Below are positions 1-11,740 of a stretch of DNA of 64,000 nt, one piece after another. The position numbers and the translations under genes were made by a program. This DNA is from Pardosa pseudoannulata (lineage: Eukaryota; Arthropoda; Arachnida; Araneae; Lycosidae), in contig CM063508.1 of assembly GCA_032207245.1 (NCBI GenBank), forward strand, positions 114,787,302 through 114,851,301. Direction: 5' to 3'. Positions within the stretch are counted from its first letter, which is position 1, and every line of letters begins with the position of its first letter. Below the pieces are notes generated by a model that saw only the letters and a list, made by a program, of their open reading frames with translations, made no database searches and was not told the DNA's origin.

Positions 1-1199
1 GTATTCTATTTATTGAAATAATTAGCTGAAAAACAATGTTGTTTTGTTTTAAAGAAACGAATTTTAACAGAACAGTCCAAATTTTACCATTCATTGTGTC
101 TTACAGACAGTATATAAGTTATATTAAGTAACACCATATCCCTGGTTTTGTTTTTAAAAATTGTCAAGATGTTTTTCTCAGAATATATGATTTCCAAATG
201 TTAAAAAATTGTGCTTGGCGCTTATGTCCTAAATAGGACCTTGCTCCGTAAAACTCCAACCAACCAACCAAATGCTAAAAACAATTAATAAATATAATTT
301 AATCCACTGACCGAATAAGATCGATCTATTGTGCTAGCGTGTAGCGAAATCCTCTGCACGTGGAATAGACTTTCGGTTTGTGGGCACCGCAGCGGCGGGC
401 GCCACGTGGTGCTACATTTGCTGAACATATCGTGGAAGCCTGAAGCGTTGCTCTTTCGACGCCGATATGACACCATACAACAAAAGACATGATTTTTGCT
501 TCAGTGTTAGTAGAATTCTTATAAGTTTAGCTGTTATTATAGTTTAACTCGACTACTCGTAGGTAAATATTTTATTTATTTTAATCTTTAAATTTATATT
601 CATAATAAATAACCCGTTTCAGAATGGAGAACTCAGATGTCTCAAAAATTAAAGATGTATTGGAAAATACATGTTCTCTGCACACCCTGCATGAAAATCT
701 ACCGCACGCCACTGGACTGTATGTACTCCCAAAGAAACTTTAATTTTAAATGCTTGGCTGTCCATTTCAACAATTCCTGAACTATAAAATCAGCTAACAA
801 GCAAAAATCTAAGTAAAAATCTGTCTCCGATAACACGCATCTCAGTGGTTCAGAATTTCCTAAATTGGCCGCTAGGGCACTATAAAGTTTTAATTGGTTA
901 GACCCTTTCTCCAAGGGCGTGAACAGTAGGCCCAGTGATCAGTTTAGATTACGTGTTAAAAAGGGGAAAGCCAAGATAAGTGGGGATTTAGGCCTTGACT
1001 TTAGATTTGAAAATCCCTGAGAATTTTCTTGGGAAGTAATGAGGATTTTTGGCTATAAATTTACCCCGCCGTGATTGAAATATCATATTATGTCATGTTT
1101 TCTGACAGTATATTATTTAATGGGCCGTCTTCAGAGGTTTATGCAAAATCGCTACATTAATTTGATTGAGTTTACTTATCATTTATATGTATGTATATA
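1..1199. other. Intron or flanking DNA left of the first visible GMC exon
   Basis: I see no exon with a GMC motif or usable phase-1 donor. At 681-713 there is a fragment (ctgcacaccctgcatg ... ccgcacgccactg) identical in kind to the terminus of the hAT element at 58718-59348, so an old hAT end lies here. The rest is unassigned AT-rich DNA. Confidence 0.5.
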
Positions 1200-2208
1200 C
1201 AGGGTATCTGCCAAAATACAATTTTTCAAATCCATGACTTTCCATGACTTTCCCTGACTTTAGGAAATCATTTTAAATGACTTTAAAAATATTTGTTAAA
1301 GTATATTGAATAAAAATTCTGATGTACGTACAAATATAATGTATGCTTTTAGAGAAATTACAAGAATTTATGATTCCCCCTCCCCAAAAAAAACCCCGGA
1401 TTTTATACTCCCCGCTCCTCAAAAACACTGCTTTTTTAACCCCCCCCTTTCTTTTTTTTTTTACAACCCTTATCAGATTCTCGGAAATGAATGTGGAGGG
1501 GGGGGGTCTAGAGGACCAAATATACGGGTGAGAGAGAAGTCTACCGTGGTCTTGCCTCAATAACACACGAGAAAAAAACATATGACTGATCAAATTGTAC
1601 TGCTGCGATAGAAATATTCGACCCTTCCGGTGTAGTGTACTCTGCCCTAATGAGTGTTTTTTTACGCTCGTATCTTCAACGGTTTCGCTTCTCACAACGA
1701 AGTATTCACACGATCACCGGCTGGGCCAAGGACGTTCCGATATCATCCCCTTCCCTCCCACTCCTTTGTTATATCACAGGCCCATGCGTACTTTTTTTCT
1801 TCCCAACCATCGGCAAATCACTCGTAATGTGATACGTAAATTAAAAGCAAATCGGAGTTAGTGCACATCGGAGCACTAACACTTCCTAGTCAGCCCGTAG
1901 CAATTGTCTCGCCGCGCAGTTAAGGCGCCGTAATATGTCACATGTCTCACTGTGCAAATAGATGAATGGGAGTCCTGCGCTGTGGACGAAAGGGAAAAGT
2001 ATGCAGCCGCTTCCGTTCTGAGAGAAAATTCACTTGCAGAGCCATTTTTTGATTTTTTTTAATTGGAAGCTTTGCGGATCCATGACTTTACATGACTTTT
2101 ACTCATTTTACTTAGAAAATCATGACTTTCCATGACAAAATTAATCCATTGTCTAAATCCATGATTTTCCATGACTTTCCCTGATTTTCCAGGTGCTCGG
2201 AAACCCTG
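1200..2208. mobile_element. Non-autonomous hAT-like element with CATGACTTTCC subterminal repeats
   Basis: The ends are CAGGGTATCTGCC at 1200 and, read from the other strand, CAGGGTTTCCGAGC at 2208. Only about 9 bp match as terminal inverted repeat. Just inside both ends lies a directly repeated ATCCATGACTTTCC-like block (1230-1262, 2080-2190). The flanks are TA-rich, so no target duplication can be called. There is no transposase; the interior has poly-C/poly-T runs that create spurious frames. Confidence 0.55.
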
Positions 2209-2222
2209 TATATATACATACA

Positions 2223-2266
<44 letters not shown>

Positions 2267-2303
2267 CATACATATATATATGCATGCATGTATGTGTGTA
2301 TAT

Positions 2304-2348
<45 letters not shown>
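2223..2348. repeat. (AT)n/(TG)n microsatellite
   Basis: A run of AT dinucleotides passes into ATAC/ATGC steps and then (TG)~16. It abuts the hAT-like element. Confidence 0.95.
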
Positions 2349-2350
<2 letters not shown>

Positions 2351-2651
2351 CCAGTCAAAATTATTCTTTACCGATCGCATGGAATATAGCCCGTATTTGT
2401 TTAGTTGCCAGGGCTCACTAGGCATCATAACTTTACTGCAGACATGTCATGGAAGGCAACTCGCTGGAACACTAAGACCAGGCAGACGTTTATGCACTTA
2501 ATAAATAATAGGCATGCAAGAAAGTCATGTATCCACAGTAAAGTTTCTTATTTGCATTGTTTGAAGTGTCATCAATATCATGGTTACGTTACTTCCTTTA
2601 CATCGATTGTACAACGGAATGAGAAAAACTAATTTCTTTTTATTTTTCCAG

Positions 2652-2797
2652 GCCCATTGGCATCTTGTGAATTCATATCTATCCTCGGTTTTCTGAAAAG
2701 TGGAACTATCGTTCCCAGAAAAGATTTCCCAGATCACCAGATCTACTTTGCCGAAGCTATAGCTGAATTCGCAGCTCAAGTAGGATTCAACCCTCAG
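2652..2797 (+). CDS. GMC oxidoreductase, internal exon (PLASCEF segment)
   Basis: The exon starts after a pyrimidine-rich acceptor (ttttccag) and ends at CAG|gtaatg. It begins in phase 1: its first two bases complete a codon, probably Gly, begun in an exon outside the window. It encodes GPLASCEFISILGF..., then a charged stretch (RKDFPDHQIYFAEAIAEFA) and ends VGFNPQ. This matches the stretch of insect and arachnid glucose dehydrogenases between the FAD-binding domain and the C-terminal GMC domain. The other two frames contain stops. Confidence 0.9.
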
Positions 2798-3129
2798 GTA
2801 ATGTAGTGTTTACAGGAGGGATTCCTAAACTGTTCGTCTATCTGTTTCCGAACCGAAACCGTATCCTCACTTCACGGAGAGAAAGAATTTTCGTTGAATA
2901 CTCAGCTATATTTTTTATTAATTCTATTTTTATTAATATTTTATTCTGTTTCTTTAAGTAAGTACTAGTTTAGCTTTTATGAAGATAATTTAATTGAGCT
3001 CTCCTACTAAAAAGCCAGTAAAAAAAAAGATGCTTGCTCAGGTTTAATGGAGTTTTGGATTTTAGTTAAAACTAAGTATCAAACTTTAAATTTAAAAAAC
3101 ACTATGGGTTCATACTCCCTTTGTAACAT

Positions 3130-4039
3130 CCTAGCTATGCAAAGCTATACTTTCATCTGTAGCTGTAAAGACTAAACGACGTTCGAAAATCAATGTGGAG
3201 CAAGTAACAAAAGTAGATATATCAAGCCTTATTCAGCTATTTGAAAACAATGAGTGGGGATAAACAAACTCACCCGTCCCATCGATTTGAGGCTTGATTT
3301 TTAGATTTGTTGTAATAAAGCCTAAACATTGTTCGAAGATCAAAATGGAGCAAGAAACGACAGCAGCTGCTCAAGCCTTCTGCGATTTGAAAAATAAATA
3401 AATGTGTAGGGCTACAAGCTCACGCATCCTATCTATGCGGAAATAAACAAGACTAGCTATATCAAACCTTCCTCTGCTATTTAAAAAAGTTTGGGGTTTA
3501 ACAAGCTCACCCGTCTTATCTATGCGATGTTGATTTTCAGCTTTTAATGTAAAAAAGACTAAGGCCCTAGAGTAACTAGACGTTGCGGTTCGTTTCGAAC
3601 CTTCATTGTGACGTCATTTTGACGCCAGCTCTTGGACATTAGGCGAGAAAATGATCAAGCTGGCGTCAAAGTGACGTCCCAACGAACGTTCAACCCGACT
3701 CGGAACGTCCAGAGTCAACCCCTTAGACCCTTACTCTGCACGTTGCGATTCGTTTCGAACCTTCGTTGTTACGTCATTTTGACGCCATCTCGTGGACATT
3801 ATTCAAGCAAATGATCCAGCTGACGTCAAAGTGACATCACAAAGGACGTTCGGCCTGACTTGGAAATGTCCAAAGTAAGCCCAAAATATCATTTGAAAAT
3901 CAATATGTACCAATGAACGAGAGTAATTATACCAAGCTATCTGCGATTTGAAAAAATGTGTGGGAAGCTTATGCATCCTATCTATATGATGTCAACCTTA
4001 TTCAGCTATTTGTATCTTTGCTACTGTCTGCGATTTTAA

Positions 4040-4040
<1 letters not shown>
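3130..4040. repeat. Degenerate ~160-bp repeat array, interrupted
   Basis: A module with recurring blocks (GTTCGAAAATCAATGTGGAGCA, TATATCAAGCCTTATTCAGC, ACAAGCTCACSCRTCYTATC in paraphrase) recurs about four times between 3170 and 3560 and again at 3885-4035. Copies are diverged and of unequal length. The array is split by the two palindromic units at 3581-3870. It lies in a GMC intron and has no coding potential. Confidence 0.6.
3581..3870. repeat. Two tandem copies of a palindromic, MITE-like unit
   Basis: Each copy, about 132-158 bp, has inverted arms: ACGTCATTTTGACGCCAGCT on the left and AGCTGGCGTCAAAGTGACGT on the right, with a central spacer of about 25 bp. Copies start near 3581 and 3735 and are about 80% alike. 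They may be one foldback element duplicated in tandem. Confidence 0.7.
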
Positions 4041-4155
<115 letters not shown>

Positions 4156-4459
4156 GATGAATGTTCTCGTTCATCACAATGACTTTCAAACATGTTATTG
4201 AAGAATTTAGATTTAATTTGTGTGCTTTCTTAACATTTAAAACTATTTTAGTTTTCCACTAATGTGTTTTCATTTCTGTGCTTGAGTAACGCTATAGTAA
4301 AAACATTGCTATTAGAGCGTAATGAAAAGATAACAAAACTCCGTGAACTGTAAAAGTTTGGGAACCCCAACTTTAAAGTTGAATCTGAATGTTTTATTTC
4401 ATAGGATAAGTCTTTTCTGTGCAATAAAACATAATTTTTTTCCTTCCTTAACCACGTAG

Positions 4460-4637
4460 GTACTCGCTCAATATTTTGGACCTTACGTTAACAGACCATT
4501 CTACATTTGCGTGTCTCATTTACTCCAGCCGAAAAGTCGAGGTACTGTGACTTTACAATCCAACAACCCTTACGACCCTCCGATAATTGATCCTAACTAT
4601 CTTGAAGATCCCAGGGATATAGAACCCATAGTTGAAG
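4460..4637 (+). CDS. GMC oxidoreductase, internal exon (start of C-terminal domain)
   Basis: The acceptor is cgtag|GTACTC and the donor GTTGAAG|gtaag. The product starts VLAQYFGPYVNRPFYICVSH and continues with LLQPKSRGTVTL and DPPIIDPNYLEDPRDIEPI. Both are hallmark stretches of the GMC C-terminal domain: (L)xPkSRGxVtL, then (N/D)Py(D/N)pPxIdPNYLxdprDi. Phase 0 in and phase 1 out, matching both neighbouring exons. Confidence 0.93.
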
Positions 4638-6160
4638 GTAAGACAGTTCTTTCCTTTTACATCTACTTTTATTTTATAGTTCACAGAACATTTTACGGCC
4701 ATTTCATATGAGAAAAATTTTAGTTTTAAAAAGTTTGTGGTATAATTTTAGAAATCGCAAGTGTTGCAAGATACTTTTTTCCTTTTCTTTACAAACTCTT
4801 AACCAAAGAAGAAATTATATTAGAGCAAACAAAATAGACTTCAGAGGTCTTATTGTACCGATGTACTTTCCCACTATGGTCAGCACGTGCATACACAGCT
4901 GTGGACTAAATTTCCAAGAAGAATTTAGGGGCAGCTGTTGACTTCGAGTTTTAGTGGGGACCTCTGCGGAGGAGTTATAACTCAAGGAGTGGCACAAGAG
5001 TAACGGTCAAGCCCAGGCATGGATGTAGCAGTGATATAGGGGGGCAGGGGTTAAGCAATAATGTCAACTTTCACCAAAGGGACCATTTTAATGAGCCCAC
5101 CTGCACACCCGAAGGGGGTCAGATGTGGGAAAATTTCACCAACAAGTGATTGGGGCACAGAAGAAAAGGGGCGTTGAACCGAGGTGTAAAGTTATGGAAG
5201 AAAAGTGGGAAAAGGACTCGAGGTCGTGATTCAAGAGTTGCTGTAGATCGAGATCCCGCGAGGAAGCCAAAGAGTCCGGGTCAGCAATCGATTCCCGAAC
5301 CCGCATGCGTATGATCGGCACTTCAGCAGAGACGTCCAGCAAAATAACGGCCGCACGCCCGCACCAACGTCCAGCCTGTTCCCTGTAATTACTGGAGGTA
5401 AACAATAATAGTCATAATTATTACCTGGGTCTCATAATCTTTTAATAAGGAATACTATTTCAAGAGTATTGGTGAATAGCAAAACCAAATAATTGCAGAT
5501 CATGTTAAATCCTAATCAAGTGATGTATTAATTTGTAAATATAATACATAATAAATGTTTTAGTGTAAATATTAGGTATTTTCCTTTAATTCCATAGCAT
5601 ATATTTTACTGTGTTTCCCCTTTGAGAACAAACACTGGTGTTTATGTTGTAACTACATTACAACACTTATATAAGATAACGTTCATTTAAATAATCTTAG
5701 TATTTCTAATTATCAATCTTGCTATGCATAAATTCATTCATTACTACATATATTACTACTTAAAACGTTAATTCGTTAAGTACTTAATACCAGTACAGTA
5801 CTAAAACTTTAATTCTACATGCATACGTCCTAATAATTCAATCCCTTGACAATGACGAATTGGGGTCGTCATTAATTTCATATGCCACTGTAGATTTTCT
5901 AAGTCTTCAAGGGCTATTTTCAAGGTTCAAGGACACTGTGCAGTACATATTACTGGGTAACTTCAGTCATGCATCGATTTTGATTTGTTTACAATGCTAA
6001 AAATGTCCCATCCTTCTAACTTTACAACAGTACTAATAACAAAGTCACGTAATATCATTAAATCAGAAAAATCATTGAAAATAGTAATCTGTATAGCAGT
6101 GATCACACACGGTGAATGTCATACTAGACAATATTTGAGTCTGATAAACTCAAAATTTAG
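4638..6160. other. GMC intron, unassigned sequence
   Basis: No exon or clear mobile element. A GC-richer patch at 5000-5400 stands out against the AT background and could be an old transposon fragment, but I see no termini or protein similarity. Confidence 0.4.
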
Positions 6161-6336
6161 GGTTTGGTTTGGAGTATTACGGTCTACTATTTTGCAACAC
6201 GAGGGCTAATGAGACCGGAACCTACAACTTAAAGCCGAATTCGAACGGCTACGAACATCCATGCCGCAGTGGGATTCGAACCTACGAACTCCTGTTCCGA
6301 AGGCCAGCACCCTAACCATTCGGCCATCGTTCGGCC
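6161..6336 (-). mobile_element. tRNA-derived SINE (family A), full-length copy
   Basis: Read on the minus strand it starts GGCCGAACGATGGCCGAATG (A-box-like), has GGTTCGAATCCCAC (B box) and ends in a characteristic tail (tctcattagccctcgt, ggtctcat). This is a polymerase-III head plus an unrelated body. Related copies sit at 6670, 13634, 20328, 36168, 55569 and 58697. Confidence 0.8.
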
Positions 6337-6669
6337 AAAATTAAGGGAAAATAGCAGAAATGGCTATGTTTAATTCAGTTAAACGTTATATACCAACTAA
6401 ATTTCAAAATGAAATGTTCACTTTCTCAACCTGCACGTAACTGTTCAGTTATGCCAAATTAAATAGTATTTTTCGAATGCTTCAAATTCCATTCAAAAGA
6501 AGGTGTTCACACATTTTTTTAGCAATTTTACCAAGAATAATAAATATGTAAAGAAATATAAGAATCTTATTTTCAAATATGTTAAGTTTCATAAGTCTTT
6601 AATGAAGTATCATATCACATCTTTTTTCTCCACCCTTAAATTTTCTATAGCTGCAAACTTATGACAAGA

Positions 6670-6800
6670 GATGGCCAAATGGGCAGAGCGCTGCTCTTCA
6701 GTACCAGAGTTAGTCGGTTCGAATTTTAAAACTGGCAAGGATATTTGTAGCCGTTTGGAATTTGCCTTAAGCAATAGGTTCTGGTCTCGTTAGTCCTAAT
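6670..6800 (+). mobile_element. tRNA-derived SINE (family A)
   Basis: GATGGCCAAATGGGCAGAGC (A box) and GGTTCGAATTTT (B box), followed by the family body ending TCTCGTTAGTCCTAATCT. Orientation is opposite to the copy at 6161. Confidence 0.75.
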
Positions 6801-6951
6801 CTGGCAGGGGAAAAAAAACTCGTTTGCCAACAACTATTCTTCTATCCGCTCTCTGTCTCTCTATTGAACAAACTTTTTTGGCGCTATGTAGTTTCCTTTC
6901 AAATAGCAACCCTGGCGGCGTGTTCATCTCCAGATCAATAGAGCTCTATTC

Positions 6952-7653
6952 CAAGGGTGATCAACCTGCTGCTCGCGACCCACATTTGAAACTTTTTGAA
7001 GGATTAATTGTAGCTTTCGGTAAATGTACACGAGTTCCCTTTCCCTTTTTGTGTTATTATATTTTTAAAAATTATTATCGTTCCGTATGTGTTTCAAAAT
7101 GTTTTTTAAATTACTGACAACAAATATAAAAGAATAAGTGCAACGTTGTAACAAATTTCATTTCCGTCCAAGTTAAGAATGATTTGACTCATAGAACACT
7201 GGGTGGACGAACATAAACGGTAGCGTAATCGTCCGTATTCCACCGACTCCAGACCAATTTCGAATTTGTAAACGTGAATTAAAAAAGGCTGCTTGTCGAA
7301 TTATTTCGATATTCGAAACAGCGTACTTATGTGAATCATTTGAATCCGCTTTAAAATTCTTGAAATCCAAACACCGATCAGTATTAACTAACTAGCATCT
7401 CAAAGAATTACTGAGAAGTGATGTCACCAATTATTCACCAAATTTTAAAGAATTATCACGAGAAGTAAAATAAATGTGTTTAATTTTTAATATTTAAATT
7501 AAATACACATATTTTGTATTTTTATGTGTTCAATAAATATAATTTATGTAAAAAGAAATTTAATACCTTTTAAATACGTATTTAATTGCGGCTCGCGAAA
7601 AATTTCAAATTTTGAAAAATGGCTCGGGCTATCAAGGAGCTTGGCCACCCCTG
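6952..7653 (+). mobile_element. hAT (Charlie-like) element with transposase C-terminal relic
   Basis: The termini CAAGGGTGATCAACCTG and its counterpart (CTTGGCCACCCCTG at the right end) are flanked by an 8-bp duplication, ctctattc (6944-6951) and ctctatac (7654-7661), with one mismatch. An 8-bp target duplication is the hAT signature. Inside, 7205-7400 encodes CESFESALKFLKSKHRSVLT followed by an in-frame stop and HLKELLR. This matches the hAT dimerisation region (F-S-x-M-x-x-I-K-S-K-x-R-x-x-L-T-x-x-x-L). The element is 702 bp and internally deleted, hence inactive. Confidence 0.8.
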
Positions 7654-8197
7654 CTCTATACATTGATACCATTGTAGAGTTACTACCATATTTGCTAACT
7701 CCCGCGCATCCCCATTCTTGAAATTCTTGTGTCGGGTGCCGAAAAAAATATTTGGGAAATGCTGGAAAAAGGCAATGAGGGAGATGTTCTCGGAAACTAC
7801 TTACAAATTTTATTGCCATGGCTGTATATGAATATTCATTGGCTGTGTTCTGTTACTATGAATCTTGAGTAATCATTGTATACTTCGCTTCAACTATCAG
7901 TTGCTGGGTGAGAGGGTGGCAACTACACATTAAATAGCTTTGGCTGGGAAGTCAAAATTTTAGAAAATTAGATTTTCTGACTTTTCTAATGTGTTTAACA
8001 AATTTTAAAACTGATACGAGAATAGTTTATCCCTCTTAAAGTCCAAGTTTATTCTGATTATTATAGTGAAGTTTTCAAACATTTAACAGAAAATTTGTGT
8101 CGAAAATTATCTGCATTTTGGCCTGATGTTGACTAATTTCTCCCTCATGACAAAGAACCAATTCGCGCCTTCCTTAAAACCACATAGTTTTAGAGTT

Positions 8198-8322
8198 AGT
8201 CTCACTAAAGTCGTTTAACGGCTAGCCACAAATAAACTCTATTTAAAAGGAGAATTGCGTCCCACCATTGATTGGCGCCATGGGTTAATCGGGGTTAGCC
8301 GTTAAACGACTTTGGTGAGACT
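8198..8322. mobile_element. MITE with long inverted repeats (AGTCTCAC ends)
   Basis: The arms AGTCTCACTAAAGTCGTTTA and TAAACGACTTTGGTGAGACT form a foldback element of about 125 bp. There is no coding capacity. Target duplication is not clear. Confidence 0.75.
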
Positions 8323-8345
8323 GGTACTTAAGCTTATAAAACATA

Positions 8346-8510
8346 GGGTGCTACCATATTACAATCGATATATGTCATTGGTGACTTCTACGTCATAATG
8401 ACGTCAGAAATCCCAGTGATGGGAGTCTGGCACCATAAACTTCCCTCTACGACATAATTATGACGTAGAAGTCACCAGTGACATATGCCGACTGTAATAT
8501 GGTAGCACCC
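8346..8510. mobile_element. MITE with inverted repeats (GGGTGCTACC ends)
   Basis: The ends GGGTGCTACCATATTAC and GTAATATGGTAGCACCC, and further matching arms inside (GTGACTTCTACGTCATAATG / its inverse), make a 165-bp foldback. It is flanked by ATA on both sides, a possible 3-bp target duplication that would fit PIF/Harbinger-type MITEs. It sits 23 bp from the previous MITE. Confidence 0.75.
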
Positions 8511-8872
8511 ATAGTTGTTTCCCACCCACCTTATTCATTGGATCCACTTCTCTGGGATTTTGAGCCATTCACAAAGTTGAAAATGAAAGGTCGAAGTTTT
8601 TCAACAGTATCCGATATTTACAGAAAATAGCGGGAGATTCTTGACAGCTATCGAAATAATGATTTTAGGAGTGAGGAGCTCAAAAAGCGATGATGAGATG
8701 GATGTAAAAGCTAGCAAAGTGAATATTTTCAAGGGTATGGCAGACAGCGTTAGCTAAGTTCAAGCAAAGTTTTCTAATTTGTCCTGGAACTTTAGGATAA
8801 CACTTAGGGTATCACACTAATGATTTTCTTTTTCTTAAACTGGATTGACGAACATGTATTTTTTGTTTCTAG

Positions 8873-9095
8873 GTCTGAAAACTTGTATGCGCATCGGCAC
8901 GAATCCTCTGATGAGAGTGGTGGGATCGTCCCCATTCCAGACGTTAGTCCCAGGCTGTGAGAAATACGCGGGAGACGAACACAAGTACTTCACCTGTATC
9001 GTGAGGACACTGCCAATCACTTTCAACCACCAAGTTGGAACGGCGAAAATGGGAGATCCAGAAGACCCAAGGACAGTGGTGGATCCGCAACTGAG
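8873..9095 (+). CDS. GMC oxidoreductase, exon with the active-site His segment
   Basis: The acceptor is gtttctag|GTCTG and the donor CTGAG|gtaagg. It encodes 74 residues, GLKTCMRIGTNPLMRVVGSS through FNHQVGTAKMGDPEDPRTVV to DPQLR. The motif H-x-V-G-T-x-K-M-G is the GMC signature carrying the catalytic His; the usual HPxGTCKMG has become HQVGTAKMG, a conservative change at non-catalytic positions. It is separated from the previous exon by a 4.2 kb intron containing an hAT element, two MITEs and SINE copies. Confidence 0.94.
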
Positions 9096-11028
9096 GTAAG
9101 GATCTTTTCAACCGCACTCCCAATTATGAGACGATTTTACAGTTTCGTGCTCACTCATTAAGTACAATGTAACACAGTGGTTCCAACGGCAACAAAACAG
9201 CCAACCACCTGTGGCCGTTGAAAAGATCTATTTTATACCTAGCCTTTTTGAACAAAACGAATTAGAAGATGCTGAAGATCAGCTGCCGCAACCCTGGGCA
9301 ACAGTCACAAGAATACACAGAATAATTTAATTAATACCAAAAATAATTTAATATATTTTTAACTTATAGTTCTAAATGTTTTTGTCTTTAGTGAGACATA
9401 GTTATTTAAGATTACTCCTGACAAATATGGCATTAAATATCGAAAAGTTTCTGCAACCCGCAGACAAATATTAGTTCTCTCAATAATATATTGGCATTTA
9501 ATACAATACAAGAAATACCAAAAAAACTTATTTTTACTTTTTAATTTATTGACATTTATAAAAATATATAGTTTCCAATAAAATAATCTGCATTTAATGC
9601 AGCACATTTATCTAAACTGTGTTTCATATATCAAACCGTCACATCTAGAACCCTTCAACTGGCATGCTTTTTTATCCTACTTCGTTTTTGTTCGTCTTTT
9701 TTCCCTTCTAAGTCTATAATTTTTTATCTTTGAAGTCCTCTCTTCCTTCGCAGGAACAATTCAATGCCTAAGGAAATTAAATAGGGTGTTAAAGCCCATT
9801 AGAAATCACATTCCCCAAAAATAACAGAGAAGGACAAACAATTACTTTGTTTGAACAGAGGTGCACCCAAGAGCGAAGACAGATGGATTTTCCCAAGGGA
9901 CAAGAAACTTAGTCAGCGAATTCAACTGTTCGCCTCGTCATTTGCCGGTGACAGCTTGGAAACGTGTTGAATAGACAAAAAATTTGTATCTATTGGACAG
10001 AAAGCTTTGGGAAATGTATTGAAAGAATTTTAAGTCGAGGACATTCCTTTGATTAAGACATTTTGAGGCTGGGGAAAAGATTTTAAGGAATTAGAATGGG
10101 AGAAAGGAGGTTTTTAAGAAAATATTAAAGTGAAATAATTTTGATATATTACATATATATAGAATTAAAACAAGCTACCCTACTTTTAATTTTGGTTTAG
10201 TAATGTACTTTCAAAAACATACATAACTTCAAGTACTAATAAACAGTAAAAGCTGCTATCTCTTCAACTAAAAGAACTTTTTTTAATCCCACTCGCAGAT
10301 AGGGTCAAGGATCTCCTAACATTCAATGGAATGTAAGTCATTAGTTTAGTCACATATTCGCCATTTTCGTCTATTTTTGCCTAGCAAACTATACTTAAAA
10401 ATTTGTAAGGTGCCTAACATAGGCTTCCAAAAAATTCAAGGTATTTGATTATTTTCGGAGCTAAAAGTTTTTAAATAAGATTGTACAAGAAATGTTCTTA
10501 CAGTTATTGCAATATTAGGTTATAAACCATTGATAAATGTGAAAATTAAAATAAATACATATATTTTTTGTTAAAATTTGACAAAAAGTTAAAAAAAAAT
10601 CGGAATAATGAAAATTTTGTTGCTGCATATTACACTTGTAGGTAGAATCCCTTAAATGTAAAGTTTTTCTCTTTTTTTTTACCTCGTCTTATTTTTACAA
10701 TGGGTTTATATTCAACTGAGATAAAACAATTGATTTCGGACGAAATTAATTTTATTATTTCGTCCCAAAAGCGGACGAAATAATAATTAAAATAGTGTTA
10801 ATTTAATTATTCATAACAATAAGGTTAATCTAAAAATTTAAAGATTTGACAAAATAGACGTCATGGAACATTGATTTTGATTGAAGGTGTCTCAATTTTG
10901 TACAACATAACTTAGATACATTCGCCAAGAATTCCTGTTTAAATATTTACTTGCTGCTGTTTTATAGGACAGAGGGAATATAAGATATATAGCAAATGTA
11001 TCTCATCTATTTTGTTTTAATATTTCAG
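9096..11028. other. GMC intron with one dispersed repeat
   Basis: Beyond the dispersed repeat at 9830-10160, I see only AT-rich unassigned sequence. The donor and acceptor define this intron (1.93 kb). Confidence 0.6.
9830..10160. repeat. Dispersed repeat, copy 1
   Basis: It is similar over about 330 bp to 43835-44178 (shared landmarks: GAACAGAGGTGCA, GAATTAGAATGGGAGA, TTTTGATATATTACA). Both copies end in an (AT)n run, as LINE or SINE tails sometimes do. There are no termini or protein to classify it. Confidence 0.65.
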
Positions 11029-11266
11029 GGTATTGCACGTAAAAGGACTTCGAGTTGTCGACGCTTCTGTGATGCCAATCATACCGTCAGGAAACACCAA
11101 CGTACCAACAATAATGGTTGCTGAGAAAGCGTCCGACATTATAAAGTCTACGATCCAGTGCGGAGATCCACACCCAAATCCCATCAGTGAAAACAAGGAA
11201 TACCATTACCCACAGCATTCAGTTTGGAAGCACGAATTACACGATCAAAACGGGTGGGACCGCTAA
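11029..11266 (+). CDS. GMC oxidoreductase, last exon
   Basis: The acceptor is tatttcag|GGTATTG; the first base completes an Arg codon. The product begins [20 protein letters not shown], followed by [20 protein letters not shown]. This is the canonical GMC C-terminus, with the second active-site position as Asn, as in choline and glucose dehydrogenases. A polar tail of about 35 residues, rich in His, Asn and Asp, follows to the TAA at 11264-11266. The tail has no transmembrane or GPI-like segment. Confidence 0.95.
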
Positions 11267-11295
11267 TTACGTAGAAAAATTTCACTGTAGAGTAA

Positions 11296-11301
11296 AATAA
11301 A
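11296..11301 (+). promoter_or_regulatory. Polyadenylation signal of the GMC gene
   Basis: A canonical AATAAA lies 29 bases after the GMC stop codon and is followed by a T-rich stretch (ctttttattaaacg). If used, the 3' UTR is very short. Confidence 0.55.
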
Positions 11302-11740
11302 TTCTAAAACTTTTTTGATCAGTCTTTTTATTAAACGTGATCACAATACTTTTCAGCAAGAAACACGTTTAATGTGACCATTGTAATATCCTCCAAGTAC
11401 TTGAACATAAAGTAAAGAAAAAAAAGTCGATATATTAGACTCGGAAACCTGATTTCAGCTTAGTTAAAATATTATTTTCTCGACTTAAACAATAATGGCT
11501 AATCAAACTTCCAGTATCTGATCAAAATGCACAATTAAGGTGCCAGAAATAAGTCCTGACGCTCATTATTAGGAAAAAACGCACTCGAAGGTTAAAATCC
11601 AAAAAATTTCGCTCTGTTCGGCAGGGAAATCTTCTTACATTAGTCACCAGCCATTTGACCAACACCTGCAATTGTTATAATAGATATTGGCTATGTCTCA
11701 GCGTAGTGACGCCACTACTAGGGAATTATAAATCATTCAA

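Noticed and set aside
1273..1861. Overlapping open frames on both strands
   Set aside because: They lie within the hAT-like element and are driven by poly-C and poly-T runs.
2059..2358. Open frames of repeated Tyr-Ile or His-Thr on both strands (also at 4000-4190, 24382-24698, 25323, 27070, 49789)
   Set aside because: They are translations of (AT)n and (TG)n microsatellites and have no start context or non-repetitive coding sequence.
5136..5405. 89-codon minus-strand frame in the GC-richer patch
   Set aside because: No family similarity, no splice context; probably part of an old transposon fragment.
6161..6336. Possible tRNA genes (A and B boxes here and at 13634, 15808, 20328, 41745, 55569, 59349)
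   Set aside because: No cloverleaf can be completed, and copies share non-tRNA bodies and tails, so they are SINEs rather than tRNA genes.
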